From Arabidopsis thaliana (lineage: Eukaryota; Streptophyta; Magnoliopsida; Brassicales; Brassicaceae), in contig NC_003071.7 of assembly GCF_000001735.4 (NCBI RefSeq), positions 16,281,443-16,345,442 of the forward strand: a stretch of DNA of 64,000 bases, read 5' to 3'. The notes beneath the pieces were generated by a model. That model worked only from the letters and a program-made list of their open reading frames with translations, was not told where the DNA came from and made no database searches. Of the stretch, positions 40,352-51,836 are shown piece by piece. Position 1 is the stretch's first letter, and each line of letters opens with the position of its first letter. A program made the translations under genes and the position numbers.

Positions 40352-41515
40352 ATGCTCTCTATTCGCCGCCATGCCAAAACCGTAGCTTCCTCCTGCACCA
40401 ACCTTACTCAGAAACGAACCTACGTCGACGTTTACATGAAATGGAAGAGAGATCCTTATTTCGACAACATCGAACACATCCTCCGATCATCTCAGCTCAA
40501 ATCCGTCGTCTCTCTTAAGAACTGTATCGTCCAGGAACCTAATCGCTGCATTCCGATCTCTGCCATCTCCAAGAAGACTCGTCAATTCGATGTATCAACC
40601 AAAATCGCTCACTTCTTAAGGAAGTTTCCTTCAATCTTTGAAGAGTTCGTTGGTCCAGAGTATAATCTCCCATGGTTTAGATTGACACCAGAAGCAACAG
40701 AACTAGATAGGCAAGAGAGAGTCGTATACCAAACTTCTGCAGATGATTTGCGTGATAGGTTGAAGAAATTGATTCTGATGAGTAAAGATAATGTTTTGCC
40801 ACTAAGTATAGTTCAAGGAATGAAATGGTATTTAGGTTTACCTGATGATTACTTGCAGTTTCCAGATATGAATTTAGATTCTTCGTTTAGGTTTGTGGAT
40901 ATGGAAGATGGAGTTAAAGGTTTAGCAGTAGATTATAATGGAGGAGATAAGGTTTTGTCTGTGTTGCAGAAGAATGCAATGAAGAAGAGAAGAGGAGAAG
41001 TGAGTTTAGAAGAGATTGAGTTTCCTCTGTTTCCATCAAAAGGTTGTAGATTGAGAGTCAAGATTGAAGATTGGTTAATGGAGTTTCAAAAGCTTCCTTA
41101 TGTATCACCATATGATGATTATTCATGTTTGGATCCAAGTAGTGATATAGCAGAGAAGAGAGTTGTTGGTTTTCTTCATGAATTGCTTTGTCTTTTCGTT
41201 GAGCATTCTGCTGAGAGGAAGAAGTTGTTATGTCTCAAGAAGCATTTTGGATTGCCGCAAAAGGTTCATAAGGCGTTTGAGAGACATCCGCAGATTTTCT
41301 ACTTGTCTATGAAGAATAAAACTTGTACAGCTATTCTTAGAGAGCCTTATAGAGATAAAGCTAGTGTTGAAACACATCCTGTGTTGGGGGTAAGGAAGAA
41401 ATACATCCAGTTGATGAAGAATTCAGAGTTGATTCTGAAGAGTCGAAGGAATAGTTTCGGGTTTAGGGACGAAGGGGTTGTAGATAAAGATTTGGATTTG
41501 GATTTTGAAGGCTAA
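40352..41515 (+). CDS. WTF9: WTF9, mitochondrial PORR-domain RNA splicing factor
   Basis: Single exon, 387 aa, as usual for this family. An N-terminal targeting peptide (MLSIRRHAKTVASS) precedes a PORR (plant organelle RNA recognition) domain over about residues 25-350: VYMKWKRDPYFDNIEHIL, then the LRKFPSIFEEF block, the LPDDYLQFPDM stretch and PQKVHKAFERHPQIFYLS. The tail is acidic. This locus (At2g39120) is reported to be needed for splicing of mitochondrial rpl2 and ccmFC group II introns. The sequence itself shows the family and probable mitochondrial targeting. Confidence 0.95.
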   Translation: MLSIRRHAKTVASSCTNLTQKRTYVDVYMKWKRDPYFDNIEHILRSSQLKSVVSLKNCIVQEPNRCIPISAISKKTRQFDVSTKIAHFLRKFPSIFEEFVGPEYNLPWFRLTPEATELDRQERVVYQTSADDLRDRLKKLILMSKDNVLPLSIVQGMKWYLGLPDDYLQFPDMNLDSSFRFVDMEDGVKGLAVDYNGGDKVLSVLQKNAMKKRRGEVSLEEIEFPLFPSKGCRLRVKIEDWLMEFQKLPYVSPYDDYSCLDPSSDIAEKRVVGFLHELLCLFVEHSAERKKLLCLKKHFGLPQKVHKAFERHPQIFYLSMKNKTCTAILREPYRDKASVETHPVLGVRKKYIQLMKNSELILKSRRNSFGFRDEGVVDKDLDLDFEG

Positions 41516-41728
41516 GGCAAAATGTTGTACCAATCTTTATTAATCAACTTTCAAACCAGTTTTAAGATGCAGATCATCACTCAGATATTACAAAAGCTTT
41601 GAATGCAAGAATGAATTTTGCTATACGAAAACAAAAGACAAAACAGAAAAAGAAAAAAAGAAAAAAAGTATTCCCCTGAAAGACAAAATGGGTATAAGAG
41701 TTTGTAAGAAAAAAACAGAGAAATATTT
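41516..41728. other. Convergent 3' ends of WTF9 and AVT1C
   Basis: 213 bases between two facing stop codons. The transcripts probably overlap in their 3' UTRs. A-rich run at 41638-41668. Confidence 0.5.
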
Positions 41729-44700
41729 TCAGTTGGTCAATTTCTCAACGATCTTGGAAAGAGCTGAATATGAGCCAATGACTGAAGATATTGCTCCTAC
41801 TATGATGATTAAGACACACAACATCATCTACAAAAACCAACCAAAACTTTGTTAATGAATCGTCTTATAACACATAGAAACAATGTTTTTGTGAGAGGCT
41901 AACCTGGGTCGGGGTAACTTTTCTCCTTACAATGCTCAAGAAACAAGCTGGAGGAAGTATTAGAGTCTGCACAAAACAAAAGATGAACTTATATATCCAA
42001 ACTTAAGATCCTCATTTGTAGTAGATATACCAAAAATAGAAGGAAAAGACAGCTTACGACGAGCATAGTCAACAACGATCCAATCAATGACATGACAAGA
42101 CCTGCAAGATTTTTGAGTGTTCTCACAACTAGCAAAAGTATGATTTTCAAGAAAAGGAGCTTTGCATCAAAATAGTAAAGAGGAACTTACCAAAGAAGGG
42201 AATAGCGAGACCAACAAGCAGAGTAGAGAAGACCAATAGGGTTCTAATGCCGATGGCGTACCAATGTGACCTGATATGCCTTGATGGTATCAACTCCTCA
42301 AGACTCATTGCTACTGGAGATATGGTCAAAGCATATTTGGTAAATGGATTGACCACCTGTGAAACGGTTAAAACAAAACGGTTTTACTTCCAACCAACAT
42401 GCAAGAACCAATACGTAGTGGAAAGAAAACATATTTGGTCCACTTACCGTAGTCCACACAGCAATCTTAGTTGCAATTAAATCTTGAGGCAAGTTGAGAG
42501 TAAACTGTGACTGTGTTGATTCTCCAAACATCGTATAACCCATAACAGCGACGCCGGCATACATCAGAGTACAAATACCAAAACTGCACAAAATTATCAA
42601 TCTTTCTGCTATCAAAATGGTTGAATATTTTCTTGAAGTTTGCATAAGCGAAAGTCGAAGCGTTGTAGAAGATAAGAACTTGTTTAAAGCGACATAAGCT
42701 TACCATGTCAAGAGAACAGCAGGGTATTGAGATGGTTTGGCCATAGAAGTATAAATATTGGGGAAAACAGCATGTCCTGAGTAGCAGTAACCATAGAGTC
42801 CTATAGCCACAGGTAATGTTGACAAGTTTAGTGTAGTTCCTTTGCTGTGAATTCCAACTTCATCTACCAAACCAATCCAAAACAAACATAAAACCACTAG
42901 CACTGATGCAATCACCCCTCCAGCAGAGATATAACTAAGTACGCTGAGATCTCTGAGCCAAACGGTGGGGAGAACGGCGAGAGTGGTTAGCAATGCAAAT
43001 AGATGGCGTGCATCTAACTGAAATCCTCCAATACTTAAGGCAGCATTTGGATATAATGAAGACAAATTATCACTCTCCAATATTATATATTCCACACAGC
43101 ATGCCTGAAAATATGAATAGACTCATGTCAAGTCTGCAGATGTATCATCTAGTATCTACTATATAGTCACTATTCAACTAATCATTTCACACTAGTAGCT
43201 TTTAAGAAGCTTTTTAGGGATCATTTCCATCTAAAATATATCTTTGCTACTTTAGTGACGTCAAAAGTATATAAGCTTTATGAAGGAACAAAATGAAACA
43301 AAGAGAAAAGTTTAAAGCAGCTTCAGGTAGTGCCAAATCTAGAACTAGTGGCAGAATCTATGGGACCCTTTGCTAACGTGTTTCACAACATGGGGTCACA
43401 TACTTGAGATCTCTTTTCTTGTTTGTTTTTTTTAAAACACAACTTGGAATCTCTGTAGTTATGTACTTTTCTTGACAAAAAGAGTCATGGGATTCCAATT
43501 TTTATAAAATATGAATTAAAGTCAAGTGATGGACGAATCCAAGAAGTACTTACGTATAGCTCCAAGTAGAGTACAATCTGCAATACAAACAATAAAAGGA
43601 ATAAATTAATAAAAATTGATATCAAATTCCACTATTAAAGAAGCTAATATTCGTAGTTTCTTGCTCTATTTGATGAGATGTATTATTAATTCAATAGGTT
43701 TCTTCTACTCATTTGACTTCTTATAGCAATCTAATTGCACCAACACATGCGTGATAGTAATTTTTCATAAGAATAAAGCTTCATACTTGAAACAAAAGTG
43801 GTAGCTTTTTGCCCTTTGCTTTTGAGTTGTTCTATTTGATCCTAGGCCAAAAGGCAATTCTCTTTTTGTGTGGGATCTTGTATATAGTTCATTCAGTTTT
43901 CTTTTTCTCTATTTGGTCCTTAACTTTATATCACCTTCACTATAGAGGAAGATTTTAAGGAAATTTATCATCTTACCGAGACAAAGATACGTCCAGTAGT
44001 ACCAAACGCAGCTTGGCCAATGTCGGGATAGGTTTCGAGGTCAGACTCACTGTCGAGGCAATAACGAAGGAGGATTCCGGTGTAGAAAGAAAGAAGACCA
44101 TATACAAATAGTATCATAAGTCCTAACCATCCTCCTTCTTTGGCAGCATAAGGCGTTGAAAGTATTCCAACCCCACAAAGAACGTTCAATCCTGCACATG
44201 ACCCACATGTTATACAAGATGATCATAAATTTACTAAGAGCAAAAGATCTCAATCATGTTCTTTGAACCTAGACGTGTTTGGTCCAACATGTGCTCCATG
44301 TGCTATAGGACAATAGAGTTGATTGTTGTTTTGTACGATTCACTTAATTTATAAAGAGACATACATCTTTAAACCCCGAAGAAGACGGTCTTAGACCCTC
44401 TTACACACACAATCTAGATTCCTATAATGAAAATCAAACAACAGAGAAAATGTTGACATATTTTCATTAGTATTTAACGGTGAATGAACACAATTGCAAT
44501 CAATATTGCAGCTCTATAGTTCTAGGAAAGCAGCAATTAGCTCTACCATCGTTACTACTCTCATCAAGCCAAGCATCAGAGAATCTCTTAAAACTATTTA
44601 ACCACTTTTAACGAAGAGAAGACACGATATTTTAACTCAAGCATTAAGATGAACTGACCATTTAGTACAGCTTGTCCGTATGAGCTATTACGAGACATTG

Positions 44701-45302
44701 GAATCTCATGAGACACCATGGATGATTTCTCATCCTTTCGCATCGAACCCCTCCTCGAAGGAATAGGAGAGAGTAAGCCCTGAGAGCTAAGTCTATGTTT
44801 TGGTAGTGCTTGTTCATCTGCTTGTTCTTCTAACAAAGGTTTTGTAACAGTAGGTAATGATTCCGGAGTATGTCTTCTTATCAAACCAGAAGACAAGAAA
44901 GAGCTTCCGAATCTCGTCATCGAATTATTCCCAAGAAAACCGATACCGGGAGACGGTACACTACTATAAAGATCAATCGACTGCCTACAAACATTATCAA
45001 GAACACACAAAACCAACTCTTAAAACGTAGCAAATCAAATCAAGAAATGGAGTAATATTAGCGGAAATGAAACATATTCACTTAACTACCACAATAAAGA
45101 GTGGAAACGGAGAGAAGCCAAACCTGTAACTCTGAGGCCAAGCAGTGGTGTATGAGCTAGGCTTAATGTGAGCTTGGTTTTCATCATAAACATCATCAGA
45201 GGAATCAGAATGGCTTCCACCATCTTCTTCTACGTAATCTTTCCTATCGTCTTCGTCCTCGCTCTCAATGTAAAAGCTTTGATCAGACGGTACGTGATTC
45301 AT
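41729..45302 (-). CDS. AVT1C: AVT1-type vacuolar amino acid transporter
   Basis: Ten coding exons on the minus strand: 45302-45124, 44984-44659, 44191-43977, 43577-43554, 43104-42704, 42583-42448, 42356-42191, 42101-42058, 41966-41904, 41827-41729. They join to 550 aa. The first 165 residues or so are hydrophilic, acidic then Ser-rich, and cytosolic. Then come about 11 hydrophobic segments of the AAAP (PF01490) family, starting with GLNVLCGVGILSTPYAAKEGG. The family exchanges neutral amino acids with protons, mostly at the vacuole membrane. Exon 4 is only 24 bases (eight residues, IVLYLELY). A 5' UTR intron is likely, with its donor near 45713. Matches At2g39130. Confidence 0.95.
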
Positions 45303-45850
45303 TTTTTCACTTTATGAAATCTGATTTGAATTCGTGTAAAAGAAAATAAATGGTAAGATTGTCGGAACAATCAAATCCGAATAAAGATAACTGGTGACGA
45401 GATCTAACCTGTAAAGTCAAACAGTCTCTTGTTCTGTCTCAAGAACAGGATTATGGAGAAATGTAAAAAAATTCTAAGCTTCAATGATTGAGTCCCCAGA
45501 TCACATCAAGAAAACAGACAAACAAAAGAACATTGGTAAGATTGTCGGAATTTCGAAACAGAAACAGAATTTTGAGAGAAATAAGATTGCATCGCTGCGT
45601 GAGAATTTCATTCAATCTTAAATCATTGATTGGCAAAAGAGAAAACAAATGAAAAAGGATTGAAGAAAGAAGAAAGTGAGAATCGTTGGTGTTGTAGACA
45701 TTGATATTGTTACCTGAAAATCTTCGGATCAGAATCGGTGCGGAGAGAAGAGAGAGCTCTTCTGATAGGAGGAGGATATAGAGAGAGGGAGATGAGAGTG
45801 GAAAGGAGAGGGAGAGAGAGCGGCTTTTTCTCTGTTCTACAAATAATAAA
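45303..45850 (-). other. AVT1C 5' leader with probable intron
   Basis: Minus-strand transcript leader. The sequence CAG|GTAAC at 45716-45709 could be a donor and ACAG at about 45412-45409 an acceptor. A 17-bp repeat, TGGTAAGATTGTCGGAA, occurs at 45351-45367 and 45534-45550. A GA-rich stretch at 45752-45822 lies close to where transcription should start. Confidence 0.5.
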
Positions 45851-48795
45851 ACTCTTTACAAAAGTTTTTTTCAAATTAAATACTTTTTAGGGTAACTTAT
45901 TTTATTTATATTAATCATTTTCCTCTAAACTTATTTAATAATTAATCATTGAGTATTAATTGTTGTGGTTATAGATTCCCATTTTTAGTTTGAATATGTG
46001 ATAGGTTTCCAGTTATAGATTCCCAGTTTAAGTTTGATTGGTACTGTTTTCTAAACCCAACGCTTATACATGTAATAGTTTGGAAAAGAGTACCAATTTG
46101 GGGGTTTTTTTTTTAACAAAGATGTTTTGATATTTAATTAAATTTTTAAACCATGTTTGGTAAGAAATTGGAATGAGATCGTAAGACAAAAGTGAAAACA
46201 ATGTGAAAGTAAGATTTGGTTTAAAACGGAAACAACAAAATATCAACAACAAAAAAAACCATCTTGTTTTATTAGCAGAGAGCCCGTATGAAGGACGTGT
46301 GACAAGTATCAGGCGAGTGTGTCCACGCCCTTTTGGTCGAGTGGAATAAAAAGACAAGAACACACAAGTTTAGGACAACAAGGAGATGACTGGATGACGA
46401 CGAGTTGCAAACTCAAGTGGTGGTACGCCGTGAATATGTGATTGGTGCCAGATTAAGCAGTGCTTATTTAATAGTACATATTTTGTTTTATTTATGGCTC
46501 GACGACGTCATAATTTTTAATCATATTGTTTGCTTCTTTATCTTACTTACTATAGACAAGAAAATGTCCTTAAGATACACCTAAATAAAAGTAATTAAGT
46601 GGACTAATTAGCATAATCCGAGGGGGCTGTTTATGTCAATTTCTTATTATAGAATATGATTATACTATTCTTCATTGTTGGGTAGGCAAACCATATCTTG
46701 CTGACGGAGATAATTTAAATTTATTATTGCAATACATCAGCTTTAGGATTGTGGGATTGTCTCAAATCCCACTTTTTTAAAAATAGTTTAACAGCAAACT
46801 GAGAATCTTTCTTTCTTTTTGTTGTTGGTCAGAAATACAAACTGAGAATCTGATCATGTATTAAAACAAACTAACCAAATAGTGCTTTTTTATTAAGGTT
46901 TCATGAAATGTGACGCCTTAGCGAGGCTAACGAAAACAAGAAGTGTCATGAGAAACACAAAAATCAAAACCACATATGAATGAGCGATTCATCTCATTTA
47001 GCTAGCAACACCTTTTCAGAGTATATATCACATATGCTATGGAGTATCTAGATTGGTGAATTTAAATTGCATCGTCATAAAACAAGAGGGAAAAAGCCAC
47101 AGTAATCAATCAAAAGATTAGGTCAATATCAAATAGCTAATTTTTCAAAATGAAAGTTGATATACGATAAAAAGGTCAGATTAATAAAAACAAAATGGTT
47201 CATTGAACATGTATGTATCAGATTGTAAGTATGTCAAATCAAAGTATATATCTATCTCACTTTCGAAATCTGCAAAAATGACTAGTTAATTGAGGTGAAC
47301 CGGCAAAAAAATCACAATCGTAAGAACAGAATCACATGATGTGTAGATCTGTTGGTCGTTCATTTGGACTTTTCTTCTGAAACGATAACTCAAGAGCATG
47401 TGCTCATTTGATCTCTCTTTGTTGATTCTCCGCTTCCTTCAACATATCCCCACATGCTTCATTGTTGTATTTTATTTTTATTTTCGAAACTATATTAATA
47501 CAGAGGAGAGGAAGATCGTCCTCACAAGTATTTGCAAAAATGATACACAAATCAATGCCAAAATGATGACGCAGTGAAGGTTTAGACAGCTCAAGAATGA
47601 TATTGCACATCAATCACTGATTCAATGTTTTATTTTTGTCTTCTTCTTTTTTTTTTTTGTTGAATGATACTCATTGTCAACATAATATCATAAGCCTTTT
47701 ATCAAAATAATAATAATACATAATGTCCTGCATTTTGTCTTTTTGTGATGATTTTTGCTCATTATATAAATTGCAAGTAACTATGTTTTGCAAGGTTTTT
47801 TCTGTTCGTGACATAAATTGCGAGTAACCATGTTATGTTATTATATATGTACCTATGGTGCGAAGGTTAGATTTTACATATGGAGATAATAAGTATTGGA
47901 TTTGGAGATAACATAATGCTACGACTTTATACTGTGTATGTTGGGATTTCATACCAAACAAAAAAAATGAAACCAACTAGCCAAGAATATGTTTACGTTT
48001 TGAGTTTTACAGAGTTCACATTATAGTTGATTTTATTTGTGCAAATTATATTTACTCTGCAAAATAACATCTTACTCTCCTACTTCAAGAAACTTTGAAG
48101 AGAAAGATATGGAATGCAACGAGTTACACAAATCTGTTACAAGATTTCTAATTAAGAACTTACAAATCTGCTACTTATCATCTTTTGAATACGTCTTTTG
48201 GTGGTTAGGTTCTAATTTGTCTAACAGTATATGTTTTCCAACAAAATTTGATCCTTTTGAAAGCATTACTCTTTTTTTTTTTTTTTTTTGTCAATTTTGA
48301 AAGGATTACTCATATTCCTTAAATCATGTTACTAAACTCACATAAATACGTATTAAGCCAAAGACGACTCTTGACGTGCTCTAAAATCCAATTCATTCTT
48401 TATAGATTTTAATTCTTGGCTCTTTATCCTATTTAATATTTCGCCGAAAAATCTTTGAAATGATTATCTGATTGTATTTTTTTATAAAAAATTTGTCATA
48501 ACCAAATTTAGAATTATATTTTAAAATTTAGGAATGAGTTTAGTTAAGAAGTTGGTTTGAAGGTATAGTTTTTTCTGGAATTTAAAGTTTAACTTTAAAA
48601 TTTATTAACGATTTAGTATTAGATTAGTTTATTAATTTGTTGAAAAATCTGGTCTATTTTGTTACTTTTTTCAAAAATATGGTCTATTTTCATAAAAATC
48701 CCTAAAATATCCGAATTTATCGGATAAACCCAAACCCCCTATCGGGAAAACCCAACACACCGTCTCTCTCTCACTCTCACTTCCCATCGGCGAAA
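45851..48795. other. Long intergenic region AVT1C to SVR1
   Basis: About 2.9 kb, AT-rich, with no convincing gene. Several small frames have no domains. It holds a poly(T) insertion between 17-bp direct repeats at 48255-48311, and ends with the pyrimidine-rich SVR1 leader. Confidence 0.5.
48255..48311. repeat. Poly(T) insertion between 17-bp direct repeats
   Basis: TTTTGAAAGCATTACTC (48255-48271) is repeated with one change at 48295-48311. Between them are 18 T residues and GTCAA. On the minus strand this reads TTGAC followed by poly(A). The same TTGAC-A(n) form occurs at 51791-51836. Confidence 0.8.
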
Positions 48796-51711
48796 ATGGC
48801 GTCGGTGGCGGCATCATCGTCGATATCATTCGCTGCATCATTCCTCAAAATCAAAGCATTCCCTCTCTCCCCTCGCTTCTTCCCCATCCGTACACTCCGT
48901 TGCTCTGTCTCCTCCTCCTCCTCTGAGCCCATTGAATTCGACATCTCCTTCGCTCCTCCCAAACCCAAACCCTCCTCCACTCACGGCGGCGTCACCCCTC
49001 AACAACTCTTCATCCCTTGGATCGTCCGTAGTGATGACGGCACTCTCAAACTCCAATCTCAACCTCCTGCTCGTTTAATCCACAACCTCGCCATCGATGC
49101 CACTACTCAAAACCCTAAGAAGAAAGATAAATCTAAGAAGAAACAACCTCAAGCTACCTCCTCTTCCTCCGCCACCACCACCGCCTCATCTCCAGCTTCA
49201 CACTCAGAGGTAAAGCCAAAGCTATCCAAAGCGGCGCGTAGGTTTTACAATGAGAATTTTAAAGAACAACCTCAACGTTTAAGCAAAGTTCTCGCTGCTG
49301 CTGGAGTGGCATCAAGAAGAACCTCTGAAGAACTTATTTTTGATGGCAAGGTTACTGTTAATGGTATTCTCTGCAACACTCCACAGGTAAAACAATTCTC
49401 ATTGTGGGAATCAAATTTTGATGTTTTGATGATAAAGCTTAGCAATTTTGTTAATGCAGACTCGAGTTGATCCATCAAGAGACATTATTTATGTTAATGG
49501 AAATCGTATTCCTAAGAAACTTCCTCCAAAGGTTTATTTTGCTCTGAACAAGCCTAAAGGGTTAGCCTTCTTCATAGCTTTTTCTCATACCTAGCTTCAG
49601 GATTACTATCACAGACTTGTAACCTTTGTTTGATATTTCTTGCATCATCCTGATGGCAGATATATTTGTTCTTCCGGAGAGAAAGAGATCAAATCTGCTA
49701 TTAGTTTGTTTGACGAGTACTTGTCCTCTTGGGTAAGACATTTTGTTTTCCTGTACATAAAACGTTGTCTTTTAAAGTATGTTAGATTAGAAAACTTGGT
49801 TTAAGAATCTTGTCTTTGCAATGTAGGATAAAAGGAATCCGGGGACTCCCAAACCTCGCCTTTTTACTGTTGGTCGTCTTGATGTTGCCACAACGGGATT
49901 GATAGTTGTTACAAATGATGGTAATTGTATTAATTGAACTCCATGTGTTATGTTATATATCTTGGTTTGTACATTTTGGTTCAAGGAACTATGTTTCTCT
50001 TCCCTTCTTCTAAAAAGAATTTCAACTTCTTGCTATGCAGGAGATTTCGCACAGAAACTTTCACATCCTTCATCTAGTTTACCGAAAGAGTGAGTTTACA
50101 TATTCCTTTTATATACCGTTATCACTCATGATTAGGTGATCATAATTGGTAGGAAGAACCTTTGGTTAAGTAAGGTAAAAGAAATAGGCTAGTTCGTGCC
50201 AAATATTTCTTAATGAATACAATTCAGATAGATGTTTACTGCAGAGTTATTTTTTGAGCTTTGGTTGCTGGTAGTAGTCGCCAATTCCAGAAATTGTGGT
50301 TTTAGGATCCTCTCAGTTTTATAAATTCAAGCAGTGATTCTTTCCTTGAAGATTTATGTTCCGTCTAAGTAGTTCAAAGGTTTTGTATATTTATACTGCT
50401 CTTATTATCTTTCTTTTTTGAAATTGCAGATATATTACCACGGTTGTCGGTGATATACACAAACGACACTTAATGGCTATCAGTGAAGGCACAATGGTGG
50501 AAGGAGTCCACTGTGTCCCAGATTCAGTTGAGTTGATGCCAAAGCAGCATGATATACCAAGAGCAAGGCTGCGTATAGTGGTACTTTTCCAAAGCTTTCT
50601 CAGTTTTAGAGTTCTCAGTTGTTATAGATTCTAAAAGATGTCACCAGTCCTTATGCTGTTTGCTGGTCCTAGATTATCTTATCGAAAATTAGATGGGACA
50701 TATTGTAGTCACATTGGATTTTTAAATCTAGGAACGACAAAGTATCTCCACATACATTATCTAGACTTTAGGATTCTCTATATTTCTGACTGCCAGAGTT
50801 TTGACCTAACTTCAAACTATGTTATTGAAGTCGAGATATATAACTTCCCCAACCCTGTATAGCTTGTGAAGAATGTGGATTTTTCTAATGAAAATAGTGT
50901 CGTAGCCTTTTTATTTGACAATTTTATAGGTTCATAAACCAAACGCGTTAACAGTATCTAACCTATTGATGTTGTTTGCATGGTTTTCCAGCTCAATTAA
51001 CGTCTATTGTGTGGACCTGTGCAGGTTCACGAAGGAAGAAATCATGAAGTCAGGGAATTAGTGAAAAATGCTGGGCTTGAGGTCAGCTTTCTTCTTATGC
51101 ATTGAAAATGTCTCCTTGCTAATCTTGGATTTACCTTCTTCTCGAATTAGACTAAGAGCTCCACAAGAGTCTGAGAAAACATTGAGTTAATACAGTATCC
51201 ATACCCCATTCCTTGTGAACATACTCATTGGTGAACTAACGTTGGAATTGCAGACTTTGTATTATGAGATTTGATTATGTTCATCCAAATCGTTTCACTT
51301 TTGCCTTTCAATAGACTTGTATAGTTGTATCTCTTTTACGTGATATCTAAACTCATTCTAATTCTTTCTGCCTTGACATTTTCCAGGTTCATTCATTGAA
51401 GCGTGTCCGTATAGGTGGATTCAGACTTCCTTCAGATCTTGGGTAATGTTTCTCTGCATTTCTTGCTTCACCTTTGTTTATGTTTTTCTTTTCGATTCTA
51501 ATCCGTCTGTTGATTTTAGTTGACTGTTATTTAATAAGATTGACTAATGGGTGGAGACTATTACCCATTTCCTATCTATTAGCTAGTTTCACTAGACGAA
51601 ATAAATCAAACCTCTTAGTTGCTACAATTCATATGCTAATTATCATACAGGCTAGGGAAGCATGTGGAATTGAAGCAGAGCGAGCTAAAGGCATTGGGTT
51701 GGAAGAATTGA
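48796..51711 (+). CDS. SVR1: SVR1, chloroplast pseudouridine synthase
   Basis: Nine exons, 48796-49386, 49460-49560, 49660-49732, 49827-49920, 50041-50089, 50430-50580, 51025-51081, 51387-51442, 51651-51711, join to 410 aa. An N-terminal Ser-rich transit peptide of 40 or so residues precedes a low-complexity Lys/Ser/Thr region (about 105-135). An S4 RNA-binding domain (QRLSKVLAAAGVASRR) follows at about 160-205, then the RsuA/RluB-type synthase domain. The catalytic Asp is Asp274 in GRLDVATTGL. The family converts uridine to pseudouridine in rRNA. This locus (At2g39140) was found as a suppressor of leaf variegation and is needed for plastid rRNA processing. No exon shows unusual composition. 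Confidence 0.96.
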
Positions 51712-51790
51712 AGATGTCCAATTCATCAAACAATTAAAAACCTCTGTTACCTTTAGTTAAAACAGAATATAATTGTTTAGATTATAGTAT

Positions 51791-51836
51791 ATCTTTATCT
51801 TAGTTTTTTTTTTTGTCAAAGATCTTTATCTTAGTT
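51791..51836. repeat. Poly(T) insertion between 15-bp direct repeats, SVR1 3' UTR
   Basis: ATCTTTATCTTAGTT occurs at 51791-51805 and 51822-51836. Between and overlapping lies a T run followed by GTCAAAG. As at 48255, the minus strand shows TTGAC plus poly(A). It lies about 80 bases after the SVR1 stop codon, so it is probably transcribed. Confidence 0.8.
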
